Part shown: in pieces, positions 36,620 through 46,360 of the stretch
Layout of the letters: each line of letters starts with the position of its first letter
Numbering within the stretch: the first letter of the stretch is position 1
Assembly (NCBI GenBank): GCA_937951345.1
Contig: CALFCF010000063.1
Span: forward strand, 1 to 64,000
Reading direction: 5' to 3'
DNA length: 64,000 bases
From: an uncultured Granulosicoccaceae bacterium
GTDB taxonomy: Bacteria > Pseudomonadota > Gammaproteobacteria > Granulosicoccales > Granulosicoccaceae
Notes under the pieces: generated by a model
What the model saw: only the letters and a program-made list of their open reading frames with translations
Told to the model about the DNA's origin: nothing
Databases searched by the model: none
Position numbers and translations under genes: made by a program

Positions 36620-38827
36620 TTAGTTTTTGAGCGCTCGCTGGATACTACTTATTCGCCGTATCCACGGTTGGTTACTGACGGCTGTTGGTTGCATGGTTTC
36701 TATGGCTGCGCGAGCGTCTTCGACGCTGTCAAACAAGCCATGCACCAGAGCAAACCAGGTTTTACCGCTGCGTTCAAACGAATAGATCGAGTTCGGCCCG
36801 TCAAGCCCCGAGCGGTCCAGAAAACGTGTTACGTCGACACGCGCAGTGGATGCGCTCATTTGTATCGTGAACTTACCGGTGTCCTGCAGCAGCACCCAGT
36901 TGGGCGATTCAATGCCACTGACGTCATCAGCTTGTACGTCAGCTGCCGCGGTTGCTGTGTCTTCGGTATTGGCCTCTGGCGGCTCAGGCTCCACGGGTAT
37001 TTCAGCGTCGCTATCCTCTGTTGCTGACGGGTTGGACTGCTGCTCGCTCTGTTCGGATTGACTGTCCGCAGCCTGGCCGACATTTTCGGTACTTTCAGTA
37101 TTTGAGTTTGACGTGTCTGCGGACGCATCAGTTGCGGCCACATCCTCTGCGGGCGCCTCAGCTGATTCCTCAGCCGCTTCGCTGTCACTTTCGGCAACAG
37201 TGTCAGCTGGTGCCTGGTCCGGTTGCGCGGGCTCTTCTATCGCATCTTCAGCACTGGATTCATTTGCGGAATCAACCGCGGGATCTGCCGATGCATCCGG
37301 TGTAGCGGTAGTATCTGATACGTCGTCTCCAGTATCGGTGTTTGCAGTCGTTTCGCCTACATCGCTAGCATTTTCCGCCGGTGAGTCAGCTGCGACAGTG
37401 TTAGTGGAGATCTCTGATGAGTCTGTGTCCGGCAGATTGTCGTTTTCAGCGGCCTCAGCAGTTGTGCTGTCTTCGCTTTGCGCATCGGGCCCGCTGGTGA
37501 CGGATTCTTCAGCTACTGTCGCTGTATCACTGCTTTGGCTCGCATCGTTAGTAGTGGTATTTGCTGATTCTTGCGTGCCACTGGTTTCCGATGAAGCTGT
37601 TGGCGATAGTGGTGCGCGCTCGACGGTACGCAACTGATCATCTTCCGATGTGCCCGGTGACCGCCAGAGTAAACCGGCAACTATCAAACCGAGTGCCAGG
37701 AATCCCAGTAGTAAGCGTCCAGCACTGCCGCTTGCAAGTTGCGCCAAACGACTTTTACCTGTTACCCCGTTGTCGAACGGAGAATATTGGTGATTTAAGG
37801 TTTCTGCTGATAAGAAATTTATTCTGCCAGGCAGACCGCTCGCATCATTGGCAATTGCTGCCACCTGTTTGTCATTGAGTGGAAAGTTATCAAAATGCCC
37901 GGATTGATTGAGTCTGAGCTGAATATAGGGCAGGGCGCGAGTTGCCAACATGGGTTCTACAAAGATGCTGACGTAGTCCATAGTCAGATCTTTCTGCAGC
38001 ATATTTTGGCTGTTTGTTTCAAACGCAGGTTCTGCCGTCATCACCATGCGAATGATTGTTTCATCGGTATTGAAATACTGTAGCGCGGCAACCAGCACAT
38101 TGAGTTCACGCGCTGGAATTTGGTCAACATCGTCGAATAACAACACAACGAGATTGTTTCGTTCTTGCACAGCCTGCAGCGCGAGTATCATCTCGTGAGT
38201 GGCATCGTCGAAACTTTTTTGCGTCTCAAGTTGCCACGCGTTAAGAATGCCGTTGAACAAATTGTGTGTAGTGTATTTATCGCCACCTTTGACAGAGAAA
38301 AATTGCAACCTTTGACCGGTAGTCTTTGTCAACTGCTTAAGCAGGGTTGTTTTGCCAGCGCCTAATTCACCCTCAAGCATGATCAGCGATTCGCCATCGA
38401 TCAGCAGTTGTCGAATTTCGTTTATTTGTGAATATGTCAGTTCATCAGCAAACAACTCGCCGTCGGCAGAGGCTCCGACAAACGGCTGCGATCGAAGTTG
38501 TAGTTGTTGCAATGCGTATTCTGTCAGCAGTCCTTCGGTCTTACCGGTTGGATCCAGCGTTGATGTATCGAACAAGGAGTCGGCGGGCAGACTCGGTTGG
38601 TGGCCGGCCATGGAGCCGGCAGGAGCCTGGGGGGGCAGGGAGTGATCGTATGGCACCTGATGATCGAATTTCGCATCACTGCCTGCTTCGTTCCGATGAT
38701 CAAGTGCGGCAGGGTTTTCTGCAACAGCTTGGGCTTCGTTTAGGTCAGGGTTTGCGTTGCGTGTCTTGTCCAAAACAGTCTGGTCCGGTTGCATGTATTG
38801 ATCGGCTTGGCTGTTCGTTTCGCGCAA
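36620..38827 (-). CDS. DamX-like ATPase with SPOR domain
   Basis: 735 residues. A disordered N-terminus (1-95) leads to an AAA/ExeA-like ATPase (about 100-345) with Walker A GELGAGKTT (153-161) and Walker B VVLLFDDVDQ. One transmembrane helix (372-388) follows, then a linker of some 265 residues that is almost only Ser, Thr, Ala, Asp and Glu, and a C-terminal SPOR domain (about 656-735) that binds denuded septal glycan. DamX sits beside aroB in E. coli too, which supports the call. Probably works at the division septum or in pilus-linked wall remodelling. Confidence 0.88.
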   Translation of the reverse strand: MRETNSQADQYMQPDQTVLDKTRNANPDLNEAQAVAENPAALDHRNEAGSDAKFDHQVPYDHSLPPQAPAGSMAGHQPSLPADSLFDTSTLDPTGKTEGLLTEYALQQLQLRSQPFVGASADGELFADELTYSQINEIRQLLIDGESLIMLEGELGAGKTTLLKQLTKTTGQRLQFFSVKGGDKYTTHNLFNGILNAWQLETQKSFDDATHEMILALQAVQERNNLVVLLFDDVDQIPARELNVLVAALQYFNTDETIIRMVMTAEPAFETNSQNMLQKDLTMDYVSIFVEPMLATRALPYIQLRLNQSGHFDNFPLNDKQVAAIANDASGLPGRINFLSAETLNHQYSPFDNGVTGKSRLAQLASGSAGRLLLGFLALGLIVAGLLWRSPGTSEDDQLRTVERAPLSPTASSETSGTQESANTTTNDASQSSDTATVAEESVTSGPDAQSEDSTTAEAAENDNLPDTDSSEISTNTVAADSPAENASDVGETTANTDTGDDVSDTTATPDASADPAVDSANESSAEDAIEEPAQPDQAPADTVAESDSEAAEESAEAPAEDVAATDASADTSNSNTESTENVGQAADSQSEQSEQQSNPSATEDSDAEIPVEPEPPEANTEDTATAAADVQADDVSGIESPNWVLLQDTGKFTIQMSASTARVDVTRFLDRSGLDGPNSIYSFERSGKTWFALVHGLFDSVEDARAAIETMQPTAVSNQPWIRRISSIQRALKN

Positions 38828-38915
38828 ACTATACCACTGCTACCGCCAGCCTGCGCAGCTACACCCGTTGAGCAATTGCCACAGTGTTACTCACAGCAGT
38901 AACTGCAGCACACTT

Positions 38916-40007
38916 TTATGCATCCAATGCCGAGTTTATGGTCGTTTCAAGTACGTGTTGTTCAAATTCGGCGGTGATGACAGCCTGGCCGATTGCTTTC
39001 AGCAGAATCAAGCGTACCTGGCCATCCATAACCTTTTTGTCACGTCCCATCAGCTCGATTATCTGTGCGGTCGTAAGGTTTGCAGGTGCACGGGTTGGCA
39101 GATGTGCTCGTTCAATCAGGGAAATCCCGCGTTGTTTGGCCTGCTCGTCAATCCAGCCCATACGCGCTGACATATCCAGAGCCATACACATGCCCGCGCC
39201 CACTGCTTCGCCGTGCAGCCAGTTACCATACCCCTGCAGGTTTTCGATTGCATGGCCAAAAGTGTGGCCGAAATTCAGCAATGCGCGAACCCCGTGCTCA
39301 CGTTCGTCAGCTGCAACCACCTCTGCTTTTATTTCACAGGAACGTCTGATCGCGTGCGCAAGTGCATCGGTATCCCGTTCCAGTAAAGCGTCTATATGCT
39401 GTTCAAGCCAGGTAAAAAATTCCGCATCACGGATGAAGCCATACTTGATGACTTCCGCCAACCCTGCTGAGAGCTCACGTTGTGCCAACGTTGTCAGAAC
39501 ATCTGTATCTATTAGCACGGCTTCGGGTTGATGAAACGCACCAATCATGTTTTTGCCCATTGCATGATTAACCCCTGTTTTACCGCCGACAGATGAATCT
39601 ACCTGTGCCAGAAGGGAGGTGGGGACCTGCACAAGTGCAACACCACGCTGATAAGCGGCGGCGGCAAATCCTGCCATGTCGCCCACCACACCGCCACCAA
39701 GAGCAACAACACAACAGTCTCTGCCAAATCCGGCTTCAATCATGCCGTCGAAGATGCGGTTTAGAACGTCCAGGTTCTTATATGCTTCGCCGTCGGGAAG
39801 TATGACTGATTCGACCAGGCGGTTGCCGAGCCCATTGACTATTTGTTCGAGATACAGGGGAGCTACTGTTTCGTTGGAGACAACAAGTACGTTGCGTTGG
39901 CTGATATGTCGCTCAAGTGATTCGTTGCGGGTGATACCTGGGCCAATGATTATCGGGTAGCTTCGTTCGCCCAGGTCGATGTGTATTGTGTTGATTGAGT
40001 CGGTCAT
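38916..40007 (-). CDS. aroB: 3-dehydroquinate synthase
   Basis: Second enzyme of the shikimate pathway, converting DAHP to 3-dehydroquinate with NAD+ and a divalent metal. The NAD motif GGGVVGDMAGFAAAAYQRG, the TSLLAQVDSSVGGKTGVNH segment and the metal ligands (Glu in ELSAGLAEVIKYG, and His in NFGHTFGHAIE and LHGEAVGAGM) are all present. 363 residues, standard. Its ATG overlaps the aroK stop by 4 bases (ATGA). Confidence 0.97.
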   Translation of the reverse strand: MTDSINTIHIDLGERSYPIIIGPGITRNESLERHISQRNVLVVSNETVAPLYLEQIVNGLGNRLVESVILPDGEAYKNLDVLNRIFDGMIEAGFGRDCCVVALGGGVVGDMAGFAAAAYQRGVALVQVPTSLLAQVDSSVGGKTGVNHAMGKNMIGAFHQPEAVLIDTDVLTTLAQRELSAGLAEVIKYGFIRDAEFFTWLEQHIDALLERDTDALAHAIRRSCEIKAEVVAADEREHGVRALLNFGHTFGHAIENLQGYGNWLHGEAVGAGMCMALDMSARMGWIDEQAKQRGISLIERAHLPTRAPANLTTAQIIELMGRDKKVMDGQVRLILLKAIGQAVITAEFEQHVLETTINSALDA

Positions 40008-40843
40008 GTATTTTTCTTTTGCTGTCGCGTATCGGTTTTCTTCCGTTGTTTGCGACTGCTTCCATCGGTTTTTGTGGTTGTGTGATTGTCCTTTTGCTTT
40101 ACCTGATGATTCGAGTTGGATGTCCGCGATTTATCAGTTTTGGTTTCAGGGCCCGGTTTGCGCTCAGACACAGCTGCAGAGCGTTTTTGTGTAGTTCTCT
40201 TTTTTGTGGTTTTCTGAGCCCTGGTTGATGTACTGGATGGCTTGTTGTCTGATCTACGGCGCGTTCGTGATCGTGCAGTCTGTTTGGAGCCTGCCTTGCC
40301 CGCACCGGCTCGCTTCGCTACGGGTTTGATCAGCCCCATATCTGTCAGATGCGTTGTTATGCTGTTTACAACCGTCTGCATACGGCTGCTGTCAGTGTGC
40401 ACAATATGATGAGCGGTCTTTTCATATAGCGCGCCGCGTTCCTGCATAAGTTTACGCAGCTTGTTTTCTACGTCGCCGCCGTGCAGAAGAGGCCTGTTTT
40501 TGTTGAGCGAGACTCGTCGTAGTTGTTCCTCTATCGCCACAGAAAGCAGAATGACATGACCGTTGTCACGCAGTAATTTACGGTTTGCCGGTTTTAGAAT
40601 GGCACCGCCACCGGTTGCCAGAACAATCGGATCCATCGCGGTCAGTTCGCTTAATATGCGTTTTTCGCGCTCGCGAAAGCCTGCCTCACCTTCAAATTCG
40701 AAAATGGTGGGTATATCTACTCCGCAGCGATTCTCTATCTCATGATCCGCATCATAAAAAGGGTGTTTTATTCTACGGGCAAGAGCTTTGCCGACCGTTG
40801 ATTTGCCCGAGCCCATAGGCCCGATCAGAAAGATTTTTGCCAT
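40004..40843 (-). CDS. aroK: Shikimate kinase with long basic C-terminal extension
   Basis: Phosphorylates shikimate at O3. The N-terminal 174 residues are a normal kinase: P-loop GPMGSGKSTVGKAL (8-21), the Asp32/Asp34 region (FYDADHEIE), GGGAILKP and the lid NKNRPLL. Residues 175-279 form an added tail rich in Lys, Arg, Ser and Thr with no hydrophobic core (e.g. RSRTRRRSDNKPSSTSTRAQ), likely disordered and nucleic-acid-binding by charge. Typical AroK is about 173 residues. Overlaps aroB by 4 bases; the pilQ terminator lies upstream. Confidence 0.93.
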   Translation of the reverse strand: MAKIFLIGPMGSGKSTVGKALARRIKHPFYDADHEIENRCGVDIPTIFEFEGEAGFREREKRILSELTAMDPIVLATGGGAILKPANRKLLRDNGHVILLSVAIEEQLRRVSLNKNRPLLHGGDVENKLRKLMQERGALYEKTAHHIVHTDSSRMQTVVNSITTHLTDMGLIKPVAKRAGAGKAGSKQTARSRTRRRSDNKPSSTSTRAQKTTKKRTTQKRSAAVSERKPGPETKTDKSRTSNSNHQVKQKDNHTTTKTDGSSRKQRKKTDTRQQKKNT

Positions 40844-40970
40844 ATTCGCACTATAACGAATCGCTGCGACAATAGCTAAGAACCCGGCTTTGGCAGAGAA
40901 GGGCGGTCTTGGGCACAGCGACTTTGTTGTGCCGGTTATGGCAAGTCACCGGTGGTGGGCGTAGAAATGC

Positions 40971-40996
40971 AAAAACCCGGCGTGTGCCGGGTTTTT
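40971..40996. terminator. Strong bidirectional Rho-independent terminator
   Basis: AAAAACCCGGC-GTGT-GCCGGGTTTTT, an 11-bp perfect stem with A/T tracts on both sides. It lies between pilQ and aroK on the minus strand, so it should end or attenuate the pil operon before aroK. Confidence 0.9.
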
Positions 40997-41023
40997 GTGT
41001 ACATCTGATAAGAGTGGAGTCTA

Positions 41024-43228
41024 TCAGTAGTCTATTGATGCATTCTCTCTGACAATCTTCGGGGTGACAAAAACCAGTAGTTCAGATTTGTCATCTTCAA
41101 CTCGAGTGCGCTGGAATAACTTGCCAACCAAAGGCAGGTTTCCGAAAAATGGCACCATGTCTTTACTGTTCAGTAGCCGCTGCTCGTAAACACCGCCGAG
41201 TACAATAGTTTCACCGTTCTCGACCAGGACCTGTGTGCTTAGCTCACGTGTATCGATACTGGGTACCTGGAGGTTGCCGGCACCGAATATTTCTCCGACA
41301 GTGTCGCGGTTAACCTGCAGATCCATAACAATCCGGTCATCAGGGGTAATTTGTGGTTTAACTTTTAAACCCAGTACCGCTTTTCGGAATGAAACGCTGG
41401 TTGCGCCACTTGACGAAGCTTCGAGATAAGGAATTTCAACACCTTGCTCGATGTAGGCTTCGCGCTGGTTGGCAGTGATAACACGTGGGCTTGAAATAAC
41501 TTCACCCTGTCCTTCAGCCTGCATGGCCGACAGTTCCAGCTCGAGTAGCGTGCCGAAGGGTAGGCGGGCAAGTGCCAGCGATAAAGATCCAGCAGCGTTT
41601 GTTGCCGGCAGGTTGACGTTAAAACGTTCCTGACCCAGAGGTTCCTGATCGATCAGGTTGTCGATGCCGAGCTGGTTACCGGAAACTGCGAAGCCTTCAC
41701 CGTCATTTGCTGTTGTGTTGCGGTTTATACCCCAACGAACACCCAGATCACGGTTGAAGTCATCTGTTGCAATAACGATGCGTGATTCAATCAATACCTG
41801 TCGAATCGGTACATCAAGGCGGTGTACCAGAGCTCGTATTTCGGCTAACTGATCAGCGGTATCGTTAATCAAAAGCGTATTGGTACGCTCGTCCACCGAA
41901 ACACTGCCACGTTCTGACAGAATACTGCCGGTGCCTGACTTTAAAAGTTCTGCAAGTTCAGAAGCTTTTGCATAGTTAGCCTGGAAGAACTCTGTGCGAA
42001 GCGGGGCGAGTTCGATCTTCTGCTTCATGCCTTCAAGTTCAACACGTTCGCGGTTGGCGATTTCCTCTGCCGGTGCGATCATGATGACGTTACCTGCCTG
42101 ACGCTTATCCAGTGACTTGGTCTGCAGGATAATATCCAGCGCCTGATCCCAGGGAACGTTCTTCAATCGTAGTGTCAATTTGCCTTGTACCGTGTCACTG
42201 ACAACAATATTGAGATCTGTAAAGTCAGCCAACAACTGCAGTACCGAACGAATTTCGATGTCCTGGAAATTCAGTGATAACTTTTCACCGACGTAGCCGA
42301 ACTTCTCTTTCTTGGCATCTTCAAGTTCTTCCTTTGTCATCGGCTTCAGTTCGACAGTGAATGTGTCATCAGACTGGTAGGCCAGGTGCTCAAAGAACTG
42401 CGTTGCCGGTTGAATGACCACTCGTGTGCCGCGACGGTTGGATCGTGAATCGATATGACTGACTGGTGTGCCGAAGTCGCTGACATCAAGTCGCTTCTTG
42501 AGGTTGTCAGGTAGCTGAGTGTCAGCAAACTCGACAATAATGCGACCACCTTCTTCGCGCATGTCAGGGTTAATGCCGGCGCCGGAGAGTTGGAAAATCA
42601 CGCGTCCTTCGCCAGTAGGACCTCGTCTGAAGTCAACTGATTCGATCGCGTGTGATGACACGTCCTGTGCAGCTACGATGCTTGTTACATCGCCTGACTG
42701 CGCAGCGCCGATCGACGGTTCCAGGTAAGTCTGTGGAACGCCATCAGTGCCTTGCACGTCATTAGCGATGTTGCCAGCGGCTGCGAAGTTATTGTCTGGA
42801 TCGTTGAAGGTCACCAGTAACTGGTTACCTGAGATCGCCGTGTGATATGGGATCATCGACGCAAGATTAACCACGATTCGTGTACGTCCGCCGGCTTCGA
42901 CGGTTGTCACATCCTGGATCAGTCCGGCGCCTATGCCGATTGTGCGATCACTCAGATCGTTAGACGTGCCAGGTAGATCTATCGCGATCCGAGCCGGATT
43001 GTCTATCGAAAACGAACGCGGTTCCGGTACTGGCCCGGAAAGCGTGAACGCTAACTGTTGTTGATTGTTTTGCAGTGTGATGTGGCTGATGTCAATCAAC
43101 GAATTGTTTGACGCCCCCGCATTCTGCACAAATGACAAGACACTTGCGATCACTGCGACCATAAACACCGCGGTCAGTCTGCTAGCTGACTGCAGGTGAG
43201 TGTTATTGTTGGTTTGTAAAAATATCAC
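41024..43228 (-). CDS. pilQ: Type IV pilus outer-membrane secretin PilQ
   Basis: 734 residues. A signal peptide (hydrophobic stretch to about residue 40, then ASNNSLIDI) is followed by two AMIN-type peptidoglycan-binding domains (about 45-145 and 195-295), a secretin/TonB short N-terminal domain, an N1-like domain, and the C-terminal secretin core ending with GGVYEQRLLNSKDMVPFFGNLP. PilQ forms the ring through which the pilus leaves the cell. It is the last gene of pilMNOPQ before the terminator at 40971. Confidence 0.96.
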   Translation of the reverse strand: MIFLQTNNNTHLQSASRLTAVFMVAVIASVLSFVQNAGASNNSLIDISHITLQNNQQQLAFTLSGPVPEPRSFSIDNPARIAIDLPGTSNDLSDRTIGIGAGLIQDVTTVEAGGRTRIVVNLASMIPYHTAISGNQLLVTFNDPDNNFAAAGNIANDVQGTDGVPQTYLEPSIGAAQSGDVTSIVAAQDVSSHAIESVDFRRGPTGEGRVIFQLSGAGINPDMREEGGRIIVEFADTQLPDNLKKRLDVSDFGTPVSHIDSRSNRRGTRVVIQPATQFFEHLAYQSDDTFTVELKPMTKEELEDAKKEKFGYVGEKLSLNFQDIEIRSVLQLLADFTDLNIVVSDTVQGKLTLRLKNVPWDQALDIILQTKSLDKRQAGNVIMIAPAEEIANRERVELEGMKQKIELAPLRTEFFQANYAKASELAELLKSGTGSILSERGSVSVDERTNTLLINDTADQLAEIRALVHRLDVPIRQVLIESRIVIATDDFNRDLGVRWGINRNTTANDGEGFAVSGNQLGIDNLIDQEPLGQERFNVNLPATNAAGSLSLALARLPFGTLLELELSAMQAEGQGEVISSPRVITANQREAYIEQGVEIPYLEASSSGATSVSFRKAVLGLKVKPQITPDDRIVMDLQVNRDTVGEIFGAGNLQVPSIDTRELSTQVLVENGETIVLGGVYEQRLLNSKDMVPFFGNLPLVGKLFQRTRVEDDKSELLVFVTPKIVRENASIDY

Positions 43229-43247
43229 CTGAATGTCTCCGTCAATA

Positions 43248-43805
43248 CTATTCTTCTGTCATCGCAAGTTGAGCGTCGCGGTTAACCCATCCGCTTAGCC
43301 CGTCTGGAACAAGCTCTACGATGTCTATTCTGTTTTCGAGAACTGTCGTGATCTTGCCGTGGTTTTTCCCGGCATAATTTCCGGGTTGTACGCGATGTAT
43401 CGTGCCATCAGGGTCGCGTACCAAACCCCAGGTTTGAGAACTTTGTTGCAATAAACCGACCATCTTGAGAGCGTCGATAGGATAACTCTCCAGGGGTTCT
43501 TTACGACGGGTAGACTCCGGTCGCGGACCTTCGTAAACAGTCTGAGCCAGCGTTGGACGCGACTCATCAGTTTGTGAGCGGAAAGGGTCACGGTAGGCAT
43601 CGGCCGAATACGAAAATTTCTCGTATGGAGGAAATTCCGGCAACGGATCGACTTTGCCGTGATGTTTTGTCTTCGTTTCCGCAATAAAGCGGTCAAGATC
43701 AGACATATCTTTATCACAGCTGACAAGCAATGCAGCCACTGCGCATGTCATCAGGGACTTTGCAAGATGCTTTGATAGCTTATTGGATAACCTGTGAGCC
43801 TTCAT
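43248..43805 (-). CDS. pilP: Type IV pilus lipoprotein PilP
   Basis: About 185 residues from ATG 43805, which has CGGAA upstream; a TTG at 43829 is an alternative. Lipobox LLVSC follows a basic N-terminus. A short linker precedes the beta-rich domain (YPIDALKMVGLLQQSSQTWGLV, VQPGNYAGKNHGKITTV) that links the PilNO complex to PilQ in the outer membrane. Place in pilMNOPQ confirms it. Confidence 0.93.
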   Translation of the reverse strand: MKAHRLSNKLSKHLAKSLMTCAVAALLVSCDKDMSDLDRFIAETKTKHHGKVDPLPEFPPYEKFSYSADAYRDPFRSQTDESRPTLAQTVYEGPRPESTRRKEPLESYPIDALKMVGLLQQSSQTWGLVRDPDGTIHRVQPGNYAGKNHGKITTVLENRIDIVELVPDGLSGWVNRDAQLAMTEE

Positions 43806-43867
43806 TGTTTGTATTCCGAGGTAATTCAAATTGTGAGCGCAGAATCTGGTAGTTAACCTTTGTACTG

Positions 43868-44509
43868 CTACTCGTCCTCATCCAAGTATCTGTATGTTGT
43901 TGCCAGAAGATCCATTTTGAGTTTTCGTCCTGATTGGGGTTCACTATCTTCTGTATTTCTGCCTTGACCCTTGAGTGTTGCAATATCAATCTGACTCAAG
44001 GTGACGATTCGGGGCAGAGCGGCAAGCCCGCTGATGAACTGACCGAATTGGTGGTACTGGCCGGTGACGCTGATTTTTATCGGATACTCGGCATAAAATT
44101 CTCGAGGAATTTCTGTATCGGGTTTGAAGTACTCGACATCCAACCCGCTCGCGACACTTGTTTGTGATAAATCAACCAGCAGACTTTCGATGTCAGTTTT
44201 ATTCGGCAATTGACGCAACATGACGTTAAACGTTTTTTCCATCTCTGCCAGTTGTTCTACGTAAGCTTCACGGTTGGCAGCCTTTGCTTGTTCGGTATCA
44301 AATTTGGTGCGTAAATCCATTTCCTTTTTTTCCAACAATGCATGCTTGTCGAAAGTAGGGATGGTCAGGTAATACGTAATACCGGCGATAATCAAGGCGC
44401 CTAGAATCAGCATTAAGAGCACACGTATGAAAAGCGGCGCAGTGCCTATTCTTTTCATATCCTCCGAATCAAAATTCCGGAGATCATTGAGAGTGTCACT
44501 AAATGCCAT
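43868..44509 (-). CDS. pilO: Type IV pilus inner-membrane protein PilO
   Basis: 213 residues with a transmembrane segment (about 28-48), a coiled coil (KHALLEKKEMDLRTKFDTEQA), and a ferredoxin-like periplasmic domain (LLVDLSQTSVASGLDVEYFKP, KISVTGQYHQFGQFISGLAALPRIVTL). Pairs with PilN to form the alignment complex. It overlaps pilN by 11 bases (44499-44509). Confidence 0.94.
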   Translation of the reverse strand: MAFSDTLNDLRNFDSEDMKRIGTAPLFIRVLLMLILGALIIAGITYYLTIPTFDKHALLEKKEMDLRTKFDTEQAKAANREAYVEQLAEMEKTFNVMLRQLPNKTDIESLLVDLSQTSVASGLDVEYFKPDTEIPREFYAEYPIKISVTGQYHQFGQFISGLAALPRIVTLSQIDIATLKGQGRNTEDSEPQSGRKLKMDLLATTYRYLDEDE

Positions 44510-45068
44510 TGTCAGACTCCTCGTTAAGCATGGGTACTTTCTGCTGCAGATTCAGCTTGAACGTGCTGATACCATCGCTCTGACCAGCTTCGATTACTTC
44601 TAGCGAAGGCTTTTCGAGATATTCACTTTGATCAAGTTGTCGCATCAGAGCTGATACACGTGCGTTTGATTCCGCTCGACCCTCAACAACAAGTCGATTC
44701 TGGCTTTGTTGGTTCATGGCAGTCAGGTAGACGCCATCAGGTAGACGTTCTGCAACTTCCTGAAACAGATGAACAACCTGGGGCCGCATAGCCTGGAGTT
44801 GTTGAATAATCTCCATGCGTGCCAGCAAATTGTTTTTGGTTTCTTCAAGCCGCTCGATTTCCTTCAGCTCGAGTTGTAGTTTTGCAATCTCGTTATCCAG
44901 TCTCTGATTACGCTGATTCTGGAAGTCCACTTTATCGTCGGCATATTTCAGGCCGCCGTAACCAATGGCGCCGGCAAGTAGCGCAGCAAAAGCTACTGCT
45001 ACGCCGAATTCCTGGTTTTTCTCCTTGCGATGTGTTTCTCGCCAAGGCAGCAGATTTATACGTGTCAT
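44499..45068 (-). CDS. pilN: Type IV pilus inner-membrane protein PilN
   Basis: 189 residues from ATG 45068 (MTRINLLPWRETHRKEKN). The short cytoplasmic INLLPWRE sequence is the conserved PilM-binding peptide. A transmembrane helix (about 22-45), a coiled coil, then a periplasmic PilN domain (GVYLTAMNQQSQNRLVVEGRAESNARV) follow. ATG overlaps the pilM stop by one base (TAATG). Confidence 0.94.
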   Translation of the reverse strand: MTRINLLPWRETHRKEKNQEFGVAVAFAALLAGAIGYGGLKYADDKVDFQNQRNQRLDNEIAKLQLELKEIERLEETKNNLLARMEIIQQLQAMRPQVVHLFQEVAERLPDGVYLTAMNQQSQNRLVVEGRAESNARVSALMRQLDQSEYLEKPSLEVIEAGQSDGISTFKLNLQQKVPMLNEESDNGI

Positions 45069-46129
45069 TAATTCATCCCCCGCATTGCCAGTCCACATGC
45101 AATCATCATGGCCGGGCCGTCATCGACCAGACGCTGTTGTGGTATATCCGAGCCAACTGACATTTCGGAAAACGGGTCGGCAATGATTGTTGGTGTGCCG
45201 ATGCGTTCCTCGATCAGCTCGGCAACACCGGGAATGCCGGTAGAGCCACCTGCAAGAACGATCTGATCGACATAGTCATTTTTGTCCGCAGAAAAGAAAA
45301 ACTGCAGAAAGCGGTTAGCCTGTTGCACCATCAAGTCTCTGAAGGGCTCAAGTACCTCGGGCTCATAGTTGTCTGGAAGACCACCAACACGCTTAACGCG
45401 CCCGGCATCTTCATAGGACAATCCGTAACGTCGCATAATTTCTTCAGTCAGTTGCTTACCGCCGAAAGGTTGTTCACGCGTGTAAATCAGCTTTTGATCT
45501 CGCAGTACACAAAGGCTGGTCATGCTTGCGCCAATATCCAGAACGGCTACCGTCTGGTCTGCACCTGCGTCAGGTATCTGATGACTGATCAGACTGAACG
45601 CGGCTTCCATTGTGTAAGGCTCGATATCAACAACCTTAACGTTCATGCCACCGATCTCTGCAGCGGCTGTTCGATCTTCCACGTTCTCGCTTCGCGAAGC
45701 GGCGAGCAGCACATCGACCATACCGTGTGCGTTTTCTGATTCGCCCATAACGTGAAAGTCAAGATTGACTTCTTCAAGTGCGTAAGGAATGTACTGATCA
45801 GCCTCAAGTTGAATCTGGGCTTCCATCTCATGTTCTTTGAGATCAGCTGGCATCTGGATGATCTTGGTGATCACCATTGCACTGGGTACCGCTACCGCAC
45901 AGTTCTTGGTGCGTGTGCCGGATCGTTTCACCGCCCGGCGAATGGCATCTCCAACTGCTTCGACGTCCTGTAGATTTTTTTCGTCTACAGCGTTTGCAGG
46001 CAATGGTTCTACCGTGTAGCTGACGACTTTCAGGCCTTTCTTTTTAACCTGCTTGAACTCGAGTAACTTCACAGATGTGGCTGTGATATCGAGGCCAATC
46101 AGACTTTTCGATTTCGTGAGTAATGACAT
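45068..46129 (-). CDS. pilM: Type IV pilus actin-like protein PilM
   Basis: 353 residues from ATG 46129, which has GGTAAGG at a good distance; the longer frame to 46150 is less likely. An actin/FtsA-like ATPase fold: LIGLDITATSVKLLE, VLDIGASMTSLCVL, and IVLAGGSTGIPGVAELIEER. PilM is cytoplasmic and docks on PilN, linking the pilus to the inner membrane. First gene of pilMNOPQ, divergent from mrcA. Confidence 0.95.
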   Translation of the reverse strand: MSLLTKSKSLIGLDITATSVKLLEFKQVKKKGLKVVSYTVEPLPANAVDEKNLQDVEAVGDAIRRAVKRSGTRTKNCAVAVPSAMVITKIIQMPADLKEHEMEAQIQLEADQYIPYALEEVNLDFHVMGESENAHGMVDVLLAASRSENVEDRTAAAEIGGMNVKVVDIEPYTMEAAFSLISHQIPDAGADQTVAVLDIGASMTSLCVLRDQKLIYTREQPFGGKQLTEEIMRRYGLSYEDAGRVKRVGGLPDNYEPEVLEPFRDLMVQQANRFLQFFFSADKNDYVDQIVLAGGSTGIPGVAELIEERIGTPTIIADPFSEMSVGSDIPQQRLVDDGPAMMIACGLAMRGMN

Positions 46130-46327
46130 AGCCTTACCGTTTAATCTCAACCCGATGGCGTCAAAATATTGTGGACGACTACCGGAAATTACCTGCCAGT
46201 GGCAGGGAGCACTTCGTTACAAATCGTTTCGTAGCGCAGCTAAAGGAGTACTAAAACCGCTATTCAGTGCAGGAATTGATCACTTTTCTGCAAGTTGAAC
46301 AGGACCTGAGCCCTATCGACCAGCAAT

Positions 46328-46336
46328 TGATATAAT
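46328..46336 (+). promoter_or_regulatory. Extended -10 promoter for mrcA
   Basis: TGATATAAT: a perfect TATAAT with the extended -10 TG dinucleotide one base upstream. It is about 25-30 bases before the mrcA start. No -35 match is clear, as is common for extended -10 promoters. Confidence 0.65.
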
Positions 46337-46360
46337 TCCTGCAGTCGATAGGAATAAACA

